Part shown: positions 18,551 to 27,420 of the stretch, in pieces
How the letters are laid out: each line of letters starts with the position of its first letter
How positions within the stretch are numbered: the first letter of the stretch is position 1
Assembly: GCA_900470155.1 (NCBI GenBank)
Contig: UBZT01000009.1
Location: 558,001-622,000 of the forward strand
Source of the DNA: Hyphomicrobiales bacterium
Lineage (GTDB): Bacteria > Pseudomonadota > Alphaproteobacteria > Rhizobiales > Rhizobiaceae
Reading direction: 5' to 3'
DNA: 64,000 bases
Made by a program: the position numbers and the translations under genes
Notes under the pieces: generated by a model
The model's input: the letters and a program-made list of their open reading frames with translations, nothing else
Databases searched by the model: none
What the model was told of the DNA's origin: nothing

Positions 18551-20410
18551 TTACTCCGCCGCCTCTTCGGCTTCGTCACCGTCCTCAGCCGCCAGGAAGC
18601 CGCCGGACTGGCGGTTCCACAGGTCGGCATAGACGCCCCCCAGCGCCACCAGTTCCTGATGCGAGCCGCTTTCGATGATCCGCCCTTTGTCGAGCACGAT
18701 CAGCCGGTCCATCTGCGTCAGCGTCGACAGGCGGTGCGCAATCGCGATCACCGTCTTGTCCTCGATCAGCTTGAACAGGCTTTCCTGGATCGCCGCCTCG
18801 ACTTCCGAATCGAGTGCGGACGTTGCCTCGTCCAATACCAGGATTGGCGCGTCCTTGAGGAAGACGCGCGCAATCGCGATGCGCTGGCGCTGGCCACCGG
18901 ACAGCTTCACCCCGCGTTCACCGACATGCGCATCAAGACCCGTCCTGCCCTGCTGGTCGGCCAGCGTCTGGATGAAGTCCCAGGCATTGGCACGGCGGGC
19001 AGCCTCGATCACCTCGGCGTCCGTGGCGTCCGGCCGGCCATAGGCAATGTTGTCGCGGATCGACCGGTGCAGCAGCGATGTATCCTGGGTGACGACACCG
19101 ACCAGCGACCGCAGGCTGTCCTGCGAAACCTGGGAAATGTCCTGCCCGTCGACAAGGATACGCCCCTTTTCAAGATCGTAGAAGCGCAGCAACAGGTTGA
19201 CCAGCGTCGTCTTGCCCGCTCCGGAGCGTCCGACCAGACCGACCTTCTCGCCCGCCTTGATCGTCAGCGCGAAATCCTCGATCACGCCATTGCGCTTGCC
19301 ATAGTGGAAGCCGACCGCGTCATAGACGATCTCACCCTTCGGCGCCGTCAGCGCTTTAGCCGTCGGCACATCGACGATGTCATGCGCCGTGGTCATCATG
19401 CCCATGCCGTCGTAGACCGTGCCGATGTTTTCAAACAGCGCCGCCACTTCCCACATGATCCACTGCGACATGCCGTTGATGCGCATGGCCAGACCGATGG
19501 CGATCGCGATCGCACCGACCGACACCACGCCGTCGAGCCAGAACCAGATGCTCAGCGCCGAAATCGAAAACAGCACGATGGCATTGTTGATGTCGACAGC
19601 GATGTTGAGCAGCGTGATCTGCCGCATCTGGCGATGCACGGTACCGAGAAAGGCATCCATGCCCTCCCGGGCATAACTCTCCTCGCGGCCGGCATGGGAA
19701 AACAGCTTCACCGTCGCAATGTTGGTATAACTGTCGACGATCCGGCCGGTCATCATCGAGCGCGCATCCGCTTGTTCGCTCGACAGCTTGCGCAGCTTCG
19801 GGATGAAGAAGCGCAGGATCAGCACATAGATGACGATCCATGCGGCAAGCGGCAGAACCAGACGCCAGTCGACGGCCGCCACGAGCGCCAGCATCGAGAC
19901 GAAGAAGCTCGTCGCATAGACAAAGACGTCGATCACCTTCATCGTCGATTCCCGGATCGACAGGGCCGTCTGCATCACCTTGGTCGACACCCGTCCGGCA
20001 AACTCGTTGGCGAAGAACGTCATCGAATGGCGCAGCAGGAAGCGATGCATCTGCCAGCGCGCGATCATCGGGAAGTTGCCTGCCAGAACCTGATGCATGG
20101 TGATCGAGTGAATGATCCCGACGATCGGCAGACCGACCAGCACCAGCGCGCCCATGGCGAACAGCCGCGAACCCTCGTTTTCGAGGAACGTGGTGCGGTC
20201 GGCATTCGACAGCCAGTCGACGATATTGCCGAGGAACTGGTAGAGGAATACTTCGCCCACAGCGATCAGCAGCGAGCACATCCCGAGCACCAGCAGCCAT
20301 GGCCAAGCCGGTTTGGTATAATGCCAGCAAAAGGCAAACAGCCCCTTGGGCGGCAGAGAAGGCGCATCCGAAGGATAGGCATTCAAGCGGTTTTCAAACC
20401 ACGAGAACAT
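18551..20410 (-). CDS. ABC exporter, fused permease-ATPase (second paralogue)
   Basis: This 619-residue half-transporter has a permease domain (about 25-330) and an ATPase with GRSGAGKTT, LSGGQRQR, ILVLDEATSALD and AHRLS. It is strongly similar to the exporter at 13327-15198, including the NAYPSDAP/FYRSDNLRP-type N-terminal region and the VNLLLRFYD segment. The C-terminus has an acidic tail (EDGDEAEEAAE). ATG 20410 follows GGAG with correct spacing; the frame extends 18 codons upstream without similarity. The substrate is unknown. Confidence 0.92.
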   Translation of the reverse strand: MFSWFENRLNAYPSDAPSLPPKGLFAFCWHYTKPAWPWLLVLGMCSLLIAVGEVFLYQFLGNIVDWLSNADRTTFLENEGSRLFAMGALVLVGLPIVGIIHSITMHQVLAGNFPMIARWQMHRFLLRHSMTFFANEFAGRVSTKVMQTALSIRESTMKVIDVFVYATSFFVSMLALVAAVDWRLVLPLAAWIVIYVLILRFFIPKLRKLSSEQADARSMMTGRIVDSYTNIATVKLFSHAGREESYAREGMDAFLGTVHRQMRQITLLNIAVDINNAIVLFSISALSIWFWLDGVVSVGAIAIAIGLAMRINGMSQWIMWEVAALFENIGTVYDGMGMMTTAHDIVDVPTAKALTAPKGEIVYDAVGFHYGKRNGVIEDFALTIKAGEKVGLVGRSGAGKTTLVNLLLRFYDLEKGRILVDGQDISQVSQDSLRSLVGVVTQDTSLLHRSIRDNIAYGRPDATDAEVIEAARRANAWDFIQTLADQQGRTGLDAHVGERGVKLSGGQRQRIAIARVFLKDAPILVLDEATSALDSEVEAAIQESLFKLIEDKTVIAIAHRLSTLTQMDRLIVLDKGRIIESGSHQELVALGGVYADLWNRQSGGFLAAEDGDEAEEAAE

Positions 20411-20786
20411 GAGAAACTCCATGAAGCAGCGCGCGAGCGGACAGGCCATCGGGACGTGTCGCAAATGCGCGAAATGTCAATGTTTGAGGCCAGATAGGGC
20501 CGCAAGATGAATCAGTTTGGGAAATACAAAGGCGATGAAGTCGCCGTCACGCAGGCCTGGCAAGCAGGCGGGGCACTGGCTTCAAACCGAAAAAATCCAT
20601 CGATGGCCCTCCCTCGTGCGTGTTTCAGATGATGGTGTTGTAACCACCTCGGCAGCCCTTGCAAAGCGGCGAATGGCGCCTTGCCGGCCATTCCCTGCAA
20701 CTGTTGCACGCAGACAACAACCGGAAGGTTGATCCGCACGGCCAAGCCTCTTGAGGCGCACCGGGGCCTGGCGTAGAACCCGCCCC
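20411..20786 (+). other. Intergenic region between divergent ABC exporter and trmL
   Basis: This 376-base stretch must hold the promoters of both divergent genes. A 42-codon frame from an ATG at about 20507 has no ribosome binding site and no recognisable product. No hairpin or RNA gene was recognised. Confidence 0.4.
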
Positions 20787-21245
20787 ATGACAGCGCTCCG
20801 TATCGCCCTTTTCCAGCCCGACATCCCCGGCAATACCGGCACCATCCTGCGCCTTGCCGCCTGCCTCGGGTTGAAAGTCGACATCATCGAGCCGGCCGGC
20901 TTCGTTCTGTCCGACAAGAACCTCAAGCGCGCCGGCATGGATTATCTCGCCAGCGTCGCGATGACACGCCATGTCAACTGGGAGCAATTCGACCAGTGGC
21001 GACGCCGGGAGAACCGCCGCCTCGTTCTCGCCTCGACCAAGGCGGCCGAGCCCTATACCGGCTTCCAATATCAGCAGAACGACATTCTGCTCTTTGGCCG
21101 CGAAAGCGCCGGCGTTCCCGATCATGTTCATGACATCACGGATGCCCGTGTTATTATTCCGATGGTGGAAGGCCAACGCTCGATCAACGTCGCCATGTCG
21201 GCCGCGATGATTGTCGGCGAGGCAATGCGGCAGATCGCGCTTTAG
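20787..21245 (+). CDS. trmL: tRNA (cytidine(34)-2'-O)-methyltransferase
   Basis: This 152-residue SPOUT-class enzyme methylates the wobble ribose of certain tRNA-Leu species. It has the short TrmL architecture without an extra RNA-binding domain. Typical motifs are IALFQPDIPGNTGTILRLAA at the N-terminus, FGRESAGVPD, and the knot segment IPMVEGQRSINVAMSAAM. The ATG at 20787 gives the standard start; an upstream TTG frame adds Arg-rich residues. It is a single gene preceded by a long intergenic stretch. Confidence 0.93.
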   Translation: MTALRIALFQPDIPGNTGTILRLAACLGLKVDIIEPAGFVLSDKNLKRAGMDYLASVAMTRHVNWEQFDQWRRRENRRLVLASTKAAEPYTGFQYQQNDILLFGRESAGVPDHVHDITDARVIIPMVEGQRSINVAMSAAMIVGEAMRQIAL

Positions 21246-21397
21246 CCCTCCGAAAAAGGCAATCGTCAAGGACCGCGCCGCCCCGATCCGTTAGCTTCGG
21301 ATCGAAGCCGAAAGCCATTGCGCGCCGATATACAACCACAATTGCTAATTCATCCGGAACGGTTTATGTTGCAGCGCAGCAAAAATGGGAGATGGAA

Positions 21398-22861
21398 ATG
21401 TTCGAAACAGCATTCGCCCTGAGTTTGACCCAGTTCGCCCGCACCTTCAGTACACCCGAACGGCTTCAGCACCGGCCCGCGCGCAATGCGGCTCTCGAGC
21501 CATGGCGCATGCGCAACACCGGGCTCGACGCACTCTTTTACGACGTGAAGTCGCTGTCGGCCGAAGAGACGTTCTATATCAGCGATGCGCTGGCCTCCGA
21601 AGGCCTGATCATGATCGTCCCGCCGGCCGGACAGGGCATGTTGACGATCTGCGACAGCATCGAGGAGTACCGCCTGCGCGGTGGTCGTGACGTGCACGCC
21701 CTCGCCGTGGCCGGAATCGGCGGATCGGCCATCGGCGCCGCCGCCTTCGCCCGCAACGTTGCCAATGCGATCGATGCTCCGGTAGCGGCCGTCGTCTCTG
21801 GCTACGGCCTCGGCGATATCGTCAACGAGGCGATCGGTGGCGCCTTTTTCTTCGGCTGGCTCGGCCATGTGCGCAGCAATCTCGAAGTCATCGATGATAT
21901 GGTCGGTCGGCCAAAACTCGGCGCCTATGGCAAGCGCGATGCGGATACGGAAAGCGTTCGCAGCACCGGCTTGGACACGGACACGGTCGCCACTTTGCTG
22001 GCTGACCCCGAATTCTCGTTCAACCTGCTCGCCGGCCACTCCCGCGGCAACCGTGTCTTGGCGGATGCCTTGCAATTGCTGACATCATCGGCACCGGCTC
22101 GCCTCAAGCTATTGGCCGACACGTCCCGCATCGTCACGTTCGGCGGTCGCATCAAGATGCCGGACATCTTCGCCGACGTCGTCGATGTGGTGGGCGAACT
22201 GGATTGGTTCGGCGAAATCAATTCGCGACCGAAGATCAAGACTGACATCCGCGTTCCGCTGTGTGGCCATTCGACCAATACTGATATCGCCGGCGCACTG
22301 CAGGTCACCAAGGTTCTGAAGGATATCCTTGGCCAAGGCGCGGAGCGCGCCAGGGAAGTGACGGCGGACGAGGCCCCAACGATAACCCTGGTGGCCGAAC
22401 CACCACCTTCTGAAGCGCTCGTGGACGAACAGATTTTGCCGGAACCGCCCGTGGCGAAACCGTCTCCGCCGCCCGCAGCCGTGATGACGCTGGTCCCGCC
22501 AGTAGAGCCGCCTGAGGCTAAGGTTGAGGCTGAGCCCGAAGCGCCGGCGCCCGCAGCATCTGCGGTCGATGCCGAGCCAGCGGTCCTGTTGCCCACGGCG
22601 GTCAGCGAAGTCAACTTCACGCCGTCAGCGGCGCTTGATGCGGCTTCGGCACCGGTTTCGACACCCATAGAGGCAGCATCGCCGGACAAGCCATCGGCAA
22701 AACCCTCGATCACCGCGCGTGCCAAGACGAACAGCTATCCTGGGCTGCCACCGGCATCAGTGTCTCCTCCCCCGCTATCGGCCGCATCGCCCAAGGGAAC
22801 GACACCAACCAAGACACCAACCGACAAGACACGGGGCAAACGCGCCGCGCGAAAACGCTGA
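21398..22861 (+). CDS. Alpha/beta-hydrolase-like protein with low-complexity C-terminal tail
   Basis: This 487-residue protein was not identified with a named family. The N-terminal ~330 residues look like an alpha/beta hydrolase: a nucleophile-elbow sequence LLAGHSRGNR (GxSxG), a later GELDWFG that could carry the acid, and PLCGHSTN that could carry the His. The last ~140 residues are low-complexity, rich in Pro, Ala and Glu, and end in a basic KTRGKRAARKR tail. ATG 21398 follows GGGAG at 6 bases; ATG 21392 is also in frame. No signal peptide is seen. A bidirectional terminator follows. The activity is a prediction from the motif only. Confidence 0.6.
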   Translation: MFETAFALSLTQFARTFSTPERLQHRPARNAALEPWRMRNTGLDALFYDVKSLSAEETFYISDALASEGLIMIVPPAGQGMLTICDSIEEYRLRGGRDVHALAVAGIGGSAIGAAAFARNVANAIDAPVAAVVSGYGLGDIVNEAIGGAFFFGWLGHVRSNLEVIDDMVGRPKLGAYGKRDADTESVRSTGLDTDTVATLLADPEFSFNLLAGHSRGNRVLADALQLLTSSAPARLKLLADTSRIVTFGGRIKMPDIFADVVDVVGELDWFGEINSRPKIKTDIRVPLCGHSTNTDIAGALQVTKVLKDILGQGAERAREVTADEAPTITLVAEPPPSEALVDEQILPEPPVAKPSPPPAAVMTLVPPVEPPEAKVEAEPEAPAPAASAVDAEPAVLLPTAVSEVNFTPSAALDAASAPVSTPIEAASPDKPSAKPSITARAKTNSYPGLPPASVSPPPLSAASPKGTTPTKTPTDKTRGKRAARKR

Positions 22862-22879
22862 TTGCCATCGACACCGATA

Positions 22880-22904
22880 AAAGCCCGCATCTCTGCGGGC
22901 TTTT
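22880..22904 (+). terminator. Bidirectional terminator between hydrolase-like gene and flagellin
   Basis: AAAGCCCGCA (22880-22889) pairs with TGCGGGCTTT (22894-22903) with T runs on both strands. It can end the plus-strand hydrolase-like gene and the minus-strand flagellin gene. Confidence 0.88.
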
Positions 22905-22925
22905 TATCTATGATCCGTGGTCAAT

Positions 22926-23885
22926 TCAGAGAAACAGTTTCAGCGAAGCGCTCATGGAGTTGTTGGCAATATTGAGCGAAGTCGTTTGAAGCTGCTGCGC
23001 CGCCATCTGGGCAGCCAGGACGACGGAATGTTCGTTGAGGTCCGCGTTGACCAGCCGACCAATGCCGGTCTCGGTGACATCCTGCATACCCTGAATGAAT
23101 TCCATGTTGGCCGAAACCCGATTGCGCGTGGCGCCAACCTCTGCCCCCGTGCTGATCATGTCGGCCATCACCCGGTTCAGTGCGGAAATCATACCGTCCA
23201 GTTCGGCACTGCCGGTCTGGCTGTCGATCTTGATTTCTTTCGAACTCGCCGCATTGGGCACGACGGAATTGGCATCGATCAGATGAAAGTCGTACAGCGC
23301 ACCGGATCGTGTCATACCGGAATAGGAACGTGTCAGCATGCCATCGGCGGCGTTCTCGCCTGAAACCAGGGTGGACTTTGCCGTGTCGAAATCGATCATG
23401 TTGATCGACAGGTCACCCTCGCCGTCATCCGTGACCGACGCCACCATGGAGGACACTTTCGGCTGCGACCCCGCCTCCACCTTCAGCCAGTTCTGACCGT
23501 TGAAGGCACTGTTGTCGACCACCGCACTCAGTTGATCCTTCAACTGCATCATCTCGGAATTGATCGCTGGCTTGTTCGCGCCGACAGCGGTAGCAAGCAC
23601 GAGTTTGGACTGGATTTCCGAAACCAGGCGCGTGGCTTCGCGAATGCCGACGGCAGCCGTATCTGTTAGGGCTGCCGCAAGGCCGTTCGCATCTTCGACG
23701 CTCGACATCGAAAGACTGCTCGACCTCATCGTCGTCGCAATGGACCAATAGGCGGTGTTGTCTGCCGCCTGTTCGACGGCACGACCGTTCGCGACCTGCC
23801 GCTGCGTACGCTCCAGCGCCGAAGTCGAACCGGTCAGCACCGCAAGCGAACTCGCGGATGTGGAATTAAAAGAGACTGAACTCAT
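22926..23885 (-). CDS. Orphan flagellin
   Basis: This 319-residue flagellin has conserved N- and C-terminal coiled-coil domains (NTAYWSIATTMRS near residue 45; NRVSANMEF and AAQMAAQQLQTTSLNIANNS near the C-terminus) and a short variable centre. The N-terminus reads TGSTSALERTQRQVANGRAVEQAADN, which departs from the usual LRSI and SSGLRV segments of major rhizobial flagellins, so it may be a minor filament subunit. No other flagellar genes are in the window. Sequence upstream shows no clear sigma-28 promoter by eye. Confidence 0.88.
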   Translation of the reverse strand: MSSVSFNSTSASSLAVLTGSTSALERTQRQVANGRAVEQAADNTAYWSIATTMRSSSLSMSSVEDANGLAAALTDTAAVGIREATRLVSEIQSKLVLATAVGANKPAINSEMMQLKDQLSAVVDNSAFNGQNWLKVEAGSQPKVSSMVASVTDDGEGDLSINMIDFDTAKSTLVSGENAADGMLTRSYSGMTRSGALYDFHLIDANSVVPNAASSKEIKIDSQTGSAELDGMISALNRVMADMISTGAEVGATRNRVSANMEFIQGMQDVTETGIGRLVNADLNEHSVVLAAQMAAQQLQTTSLNIANNSMSASLKLFL

Positions 23886-24037
23886 CGAGAAGCCTAGCGT
23901 CGCCTATCATGTCGAACAATGCCGCAAGCATCATGCACGGCCGTCCTCAAGGCACAGAATGCCATCCATGTTTTGTCGTTCGATTGCGCCAATCATTAGA
24001 ATTCGAGATATTTCAAATATTCCGGGAAGCGCGCTGC

Positions 24038-24298
24038 TCAATCGGCAGACGGCAGACGCCGCATGGTGAATTCGATCTGGTCGCCATCAAGCTGGCGCCA
24101 GCTTTCCACCTCGGTCCAGTAGGCGGCCTTGGGAAACGTATCGAACCATTCGCGCGCCTTTGCGCGGGCCTCGTCGCGGGTGAGGCAATACGTCTCGCGG
24201 ACAAAATGGCCTTTCCCGCCGCCTGAAGAGGCGGCCCGGTGGTCGGCAATGCGTTTTCTCAGGCCGTTAAGCGGTGGCGGACCGGGTATTCTCGTCAT
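24038..24298 (-). CDS. Conserved-looking small protein of unknown function
   Basis: This 86-residue soluble protein starts with a Pro-rich MTRIPGPPPLNGLRKR segment, then has a charged helix (TRDEARAKAREWFDTFP) and ends in a predicted beta-strand pair (YWTEVESWRQL, QIEFTMRRL). The ATG at 24298 follows GAGG at suitable spacing; an ATG eight codons upstream (24322) is an alternative. It is divergent from hemF across a 137-base intergenic region. No family was recognised; the codon pattern resembles its neighbours. Confidence 0.65.
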   Translation of the reverse strand: MTRIPGPPPLNGLRKRIADHRAASSGGGKGHFVRETYCLTRDEARAKAREWFDTFPKAAYWTEVESWRQLDGDQIEFTMRRLPSAD

Positions 24299-24435
24299 GA
24301 CATACCTCGCATCCCGTGACATTAGTGCGCCCCACATCGATTGGCGAGTCGATTTTGCCGGTGGGGCTTCCGATCCCGGTGGCCGCGCATATATGAAACT
24401 GATAATCGACGCGCAGCGACGCAATGAGGAAATCC

Positions 24436-25350
24436 ATGCAGCGACCGGATCTGCCAAAAGGCCTTCCCGCCGATATTGAAGACAAGAAGATCGCCGCGCG
24501 CACGTGGTTCGAGAGCTTGCGCGACACCATCTGTTCGTCCTTCGAGGCAATTGAAGACGAATTGGCCGGTCCCTTGTCGGATCGCCAGCCCGGACGCTTC
24601 AAGCCCAAGGACTGGCTGCGTGAAAACGGCGAAGGCGGCGGCGGACGCATGTCGATGATGGAAGGCCGCGTCTTCGAAAAGGTGGGCGTGCACACATCAA
24701 CCGTACACGGCGAATTTTCGCCAGAATTTCGCAAGCAGATGCCCGGCGCGGAAGAAGATCCACGCTTCTGGGCCTCCGGCATTTCGCTGATCGCCCATCC
24801 GGTCAATCCCAATGTGCCCGCCGTGCACATGAACACCCGCATGGTGGTCACTTCAAGCCAATGGTTTGGCGGTGGCGCCGACCTTACTCCGGTCCTCGAC
24901 CGCCGCCGCACCCAGGAAGACAGGGACACGCAACTCTTCCACCGGGCGATGGAAATAGCCTGCCAGCACCACGCCGATATTGCCGACTATCCCGCCTACA
25001 AGGCTTGGTGCGACGAATACTTTTTTCTCACGCACCGCAACGAGCCACGCGGCGTCGGCGGCATCTTCTTCGATTGGCTCTATCCACAGGCGGACAAGGG
25101 CGGATGGGATGCAAACTTCGCCTTCGTCCAGGATGTTGGCCGCGCCTTCAATCTCGTCTATCCGAAGATCGTCCGCAGCAATTTCAACACGCCCTGGACG
25201 GAAGAAGACCGTGACGAGCAACTTGTACGCAGAGGCCGCTATGTCGAGTTCAATCTGCTCCACGATCGCGGAACGATCTTCGGATTGAAAACCGGCGGCA
25301 ATGTCGAATCGATTCTTTCTTCCATGCCGCCGGTGGTTCGTTGGCCCTAG
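24436..25350 (+). CDS. hemF: Oxygen-dependent coproporphyrinogen III oxidase
   Basis: This 304-residue haem biosynthesis enzyme decarboxylates two propionates of coproporphyrinogen III using O2. Highly conserved blocks are present: [27 protein letters not shown] and the C-terminal [16 protein letters not shown] and FGLKTGG segments. ATG 24436 is favoured by GAGGAA five bases upstream over the ATG at 24424. It is monocistronic. A hairpin made of TTATCCAC and GTGGATAA follows about 17 bases after the stop. Confidence 0.96.
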   Translation: MQRPDLPKGLPADIEDKKIAARTWFESLRDTICSSFEAIEDELAGPLSDRQPGRFKPKDWLRENGEGGGGRMSMMEGRVFEKVGVHTSTVHGEFSPEFRKQMPGAEEDPRFWASGISLIAHPVNPNVPAVHMNTRMVVTSSQWFGGGADLTPVLDRRRTQEDRDTQLFHRAMEIACQHHADIADYPAYKAWCDEYFFLTHRNEPRGVGGIFFDWLYPQADKGGWDANFAFVQDVGRAFNLVYPKIVRSNFNTPWTEEDRDEQLVRRGRYVEFNLLHDRGTIFGLKTGGNVESILSSMPPVVRWP

Positions 25351-25367
25351 GCAAGCACCGATAAAAG

Positions 25368-25400
25368 TTATCCACTGCTCGTGCACAGGGCGGTGGATAA
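25368..25400. repeat. Inverted repeat of DnaA-box-like 8-mers
   Basis: TTATCCAC (25368-25375) and GTGGATAA (25393-25400) form an inverted pair 17 bases apart. Each matches the first eight bases of the DnaA box TTATCCACA. There is no T run, so it is a weak terminator candidate for hemF. Confidence 0.5.
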
Positions 25401-25521
25401 AGAATACGCTAAAATATCGGAAGCTTAGCCTGCGCAGCCCGAATGCTTGACGGAAGTCATTGCATTCAACGGAATCCTTGCTCATTCTGCGGGCTCACGC
25501 AGTTTCGAGGAGGAGAATGCG

Positions 25522-25797
25522 ATGACCCAGTCCGGTACTGCAACCATTGCCGCAGTGAGTGAGACCGCCCCACGCTCCATTGACGTACCCGAATTGATTG
25601 ACCGCCTGGCGGAACGCTTGCGCTGCTCGAGCGATGTCGATCTTCCGCATTCCTATTTCGTCGAGCAGGTACGACTTGGTTTGGGTGGGACCAATCTGAC
25701 CGACCAGATGGTTGCGAACGACATTGAAGGTCCCGGCCGCAAGCAGCAGAGAACCGCGGCACAATCTGTATTTCATGCCTGGGCCATGCCCGACTGA
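25522..25797 (+). CDS. Small soluble protein of unknown function
   Basis: This 91-residue protein has a very strong ribosome binding site (GGAGGAG seven bases before the ATG) and a terminator directly after it, which supports a real gene. It contains a predicted helix (VPELIDRLAERLRCSSDVD) and HSYFVEQVRLGLGGTNL. It has no signal peptide or membrane segment. No family was recognised. A CTTGAC sequence at 25446-25451 lies upstream, but without a good -10 box. Confidence 0.6.
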   Translation: MTQSGTATIAAVSETAPRSIDVPELIDRLAERLRCSSDVDLPHSYFVEQVRLGLGGTNLTDQMVANDIEGPGRKQQRTAAQSVFHAWAMPD

Positions 25798-25840
25798 CGC
25801 CAGCGTGCGCAGATGACGATCCACCATCCACCGCCTGTAT

Positions 25841-25868
25841 CCGCCCGTGCACTGCACGGGCGGCTTTT
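25841..25868 (+). terminator. Rho-independent terminator after the 91-residue gene
   Basis: CCGCCCGTGC (25841-25850) and GCACGGGCGG (25854-25863) form a perfect 10-bp stem with a 3-base loop, followed by CTTTTTA. Confidence 0.9.
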
Positions 25869-25954
25869 TAGCAAATGGGCGCGAACATTGGAGCCTCTGG
25901 TTCGTTGCCTGTGCAAGGGCTGGTACGAAAGGCACTGAAACGGAGGAGACAACC

Positions 25955-26143
25955 ATGAAAAGCTTTGAATGCGGAACCCTGGTCCCGGGCTGCAATTGGC
26001 ACACCCGCGCCGAAGAGGATGCGGAAGTCGTACGGCGCGCTATCGAGCACCTGCGCGCGGACCATGGCGAGGACACCATACGTCCGGCCATGGTCGATAA
26101 CATCAAGGCGCGCATCCGCGAAGACCACAAGGTTGATAGCTGA
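25955..26143 (+). CDS. DUF1059-family small protein
   Basis: This 62-residue protein begins MKSFECGTLVPGCNWHTRAEE and has the Cys-x7-Cys-x-Trp-His pattern plus a later HLRADHGE segment, the hallmark of the small DUF1059 family. The Cys and His residues suggest metal binding, but no function is established for the family. The start is fixed by CGGAGGAG just upstream. It converges with the CCA-transferase gene 20 bases away. Confidence 0.8.
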   Translation: MKSFECGTLVPGCNWHTRAEEDAEVVRRAIEHLRADHGEDTIRPAMVDNIKARIREDHKVDS

Positions 26144-26163
26144 GCAAGCGCTGGTCCCGAAGA

Positions 26164-27420
26164 TCAGCCTTTCGCAAGCGCCGCAATACGGGCCAGCAGT
26201 TTTTCCCGGTCGAGCGTAAAGTTGGAGGCGATCCATCCGGCTTCGACCTTGGCAAGGATCTCGCCAACGGCTGGCCCAGGCGTCACGTTTGCCGCCAGGA
26301 CGTCGCTGCCTTTGACCGGCAGGACCGGCCGCTCGAAGCGCTCCGCACGCTGCAGCAGCGCCGAAAGGCGTGCGGCTTTGGCCATGAATTTGGGATCGCC
26401 TTCCACCTGCATGCGTGCCGAAGCAAGCTCCAGCTTCAAGACCCGGATCATCCCATCCTGACCGAATTGATAGAGGTCGCGATCAAAGGCCACGTCAGTC
26501 GTCGTGTCCGATGGCTTCGGCGCTTTCGCATACCGCTCCAGCACCTGCGCCTCTGCATTGGAAAGCTTCAGCCGCTCCGCCATCGCAGCGACCCGCGCAG
26601 CATCTTTCGGCACGATCGCAGACAGCCGCAACAACGGATCGACGGCCCAGCCCAGTGCCTGTTCGGCTGCGATCAGTCCCGGAATGGCGTCGATGCCCCA
26701 TTTTTCCGTTTCCGGCAGGATCTCTCCCAAAACACCGGACTGGCGCATCCACAAAAGCGCCCGGCCCGGATCGCGCGCCGAAAGCAGCTTCTTCGTCTCG
26801 CTCCACACCCGCTCGGCCGACAGCGTCTTCAGTTTCTCGCGCGCCCTGGCGCAGGCTTTCAGCCCCGCCGCATCCGGACGACCATGGCCGTAATAGGCAA
26901 AGAAGCGGAAGAAGCGCAGCACGCGCAGATAATCCTCGGCAATCCGCTGTTCCGCGTCGCCGATGAAACGGACGGTGCGTGTCTCGATATCGGCAAGCCC
27001 GCCGACCAGGTCGATCACCTGCCCGTCCTGACCGGCATAGAGCCCGTTGATCGTCAGGTCGCGGCGTTCGGCATCCTCCTGCCAGTCGGCGCCGAACGCC
27101 ACCTGCGCCCGCCGTCCGTCGGTCTCCACGTCCCGACGCAAGGTCGTGACTTCATAGCCCTTGCCGTCCAGCACGAGGGTGACCGTGCCGTGTTCGATGC
27201 CGGTTGGCACGGCCTTGATGCCCACCGCCTTGGCCCGCGCAATCACCTCTTCCGGCTGAAGCGTCGTTGCCAGATCGACATCGCTGACCGGCAGTCCGAG
27301 CAGACCGTTGCGCACGGCGCCGCCCGCGACCCGAACCTCACCGCCTTCGGCATTCAGCAAGGCAAACAGCCGTCCGAGCGCCGGTGTGCGGAACCAGTCC
27401 TGCTGTGAAAGATCGGTCAT
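26164..27420 (-). CDS. CCA tRNA nucleotidyltransferase / polynucleotide polymerase family
   Basis: This 418-residue class II nucleotidyltransferase has the N-terminal catalytic core: GGAVRNGLLG, the two metal-binding Asp in SDVDLATT, RRDLTINGLY, and the flexible-loop and head motif EDYLRVLRFFRFFAYYG. It most likely adds or repairs the 3' CCA end of tRNAs, although the closely related PcnB cannot be fully excluded by eye. The ATG overlaps the stop of the upstream Nudix gene by four bases, giving a tightly coupled DUF1285-Nudix-CCA operon. Confidence 0.92.
   Translation of the reverse strand: MTDLSQQDWFRTPALGRLFALLNAEGGEVRVAGGAVRNGLLGLPVSDVDLATTLQPEEVIARAKAVGIKAVPTGIEHGTVTLVLDGKGYEVTTLRRDVETDGRRAQVAFGADWQEDAERRDLTINGLYAGQDGQVIDLVGGLADIETRTVRFIGDAEQRIAEDYLRVLRFFRFFAYYGHGRPDAAGLKACARAREKLKTLSAERVWSETKKLLSARDPGRALLWMRQSGVLGEILPETEKWGIDAIPGLIAAEQALGWAVDPLLRLSAIVPKDAARVAAMAERLKLSNAEAQVLERYAKAPKPSDTTTDVAFDRDLYQFGQDGMIRVLKLELASARMQVEGDPKFMAKAARLSALLQRAERFERPVLPVKGSDVLAANVTPGPAVGEILAKVEAGWIASNFTLDREKLLARIAALAKG

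Noticed and set aside
18659..20497. Open frame of 612 codons antisense to the second ABC exporter
   Set aside because: The exporter is unambiguous; the antisense frame has shadow-type composition and no ribosome binding site.
20507..20635. 42-codon frame before trmL
   Set aside because: No ribosome binding site and no similarity recognised.
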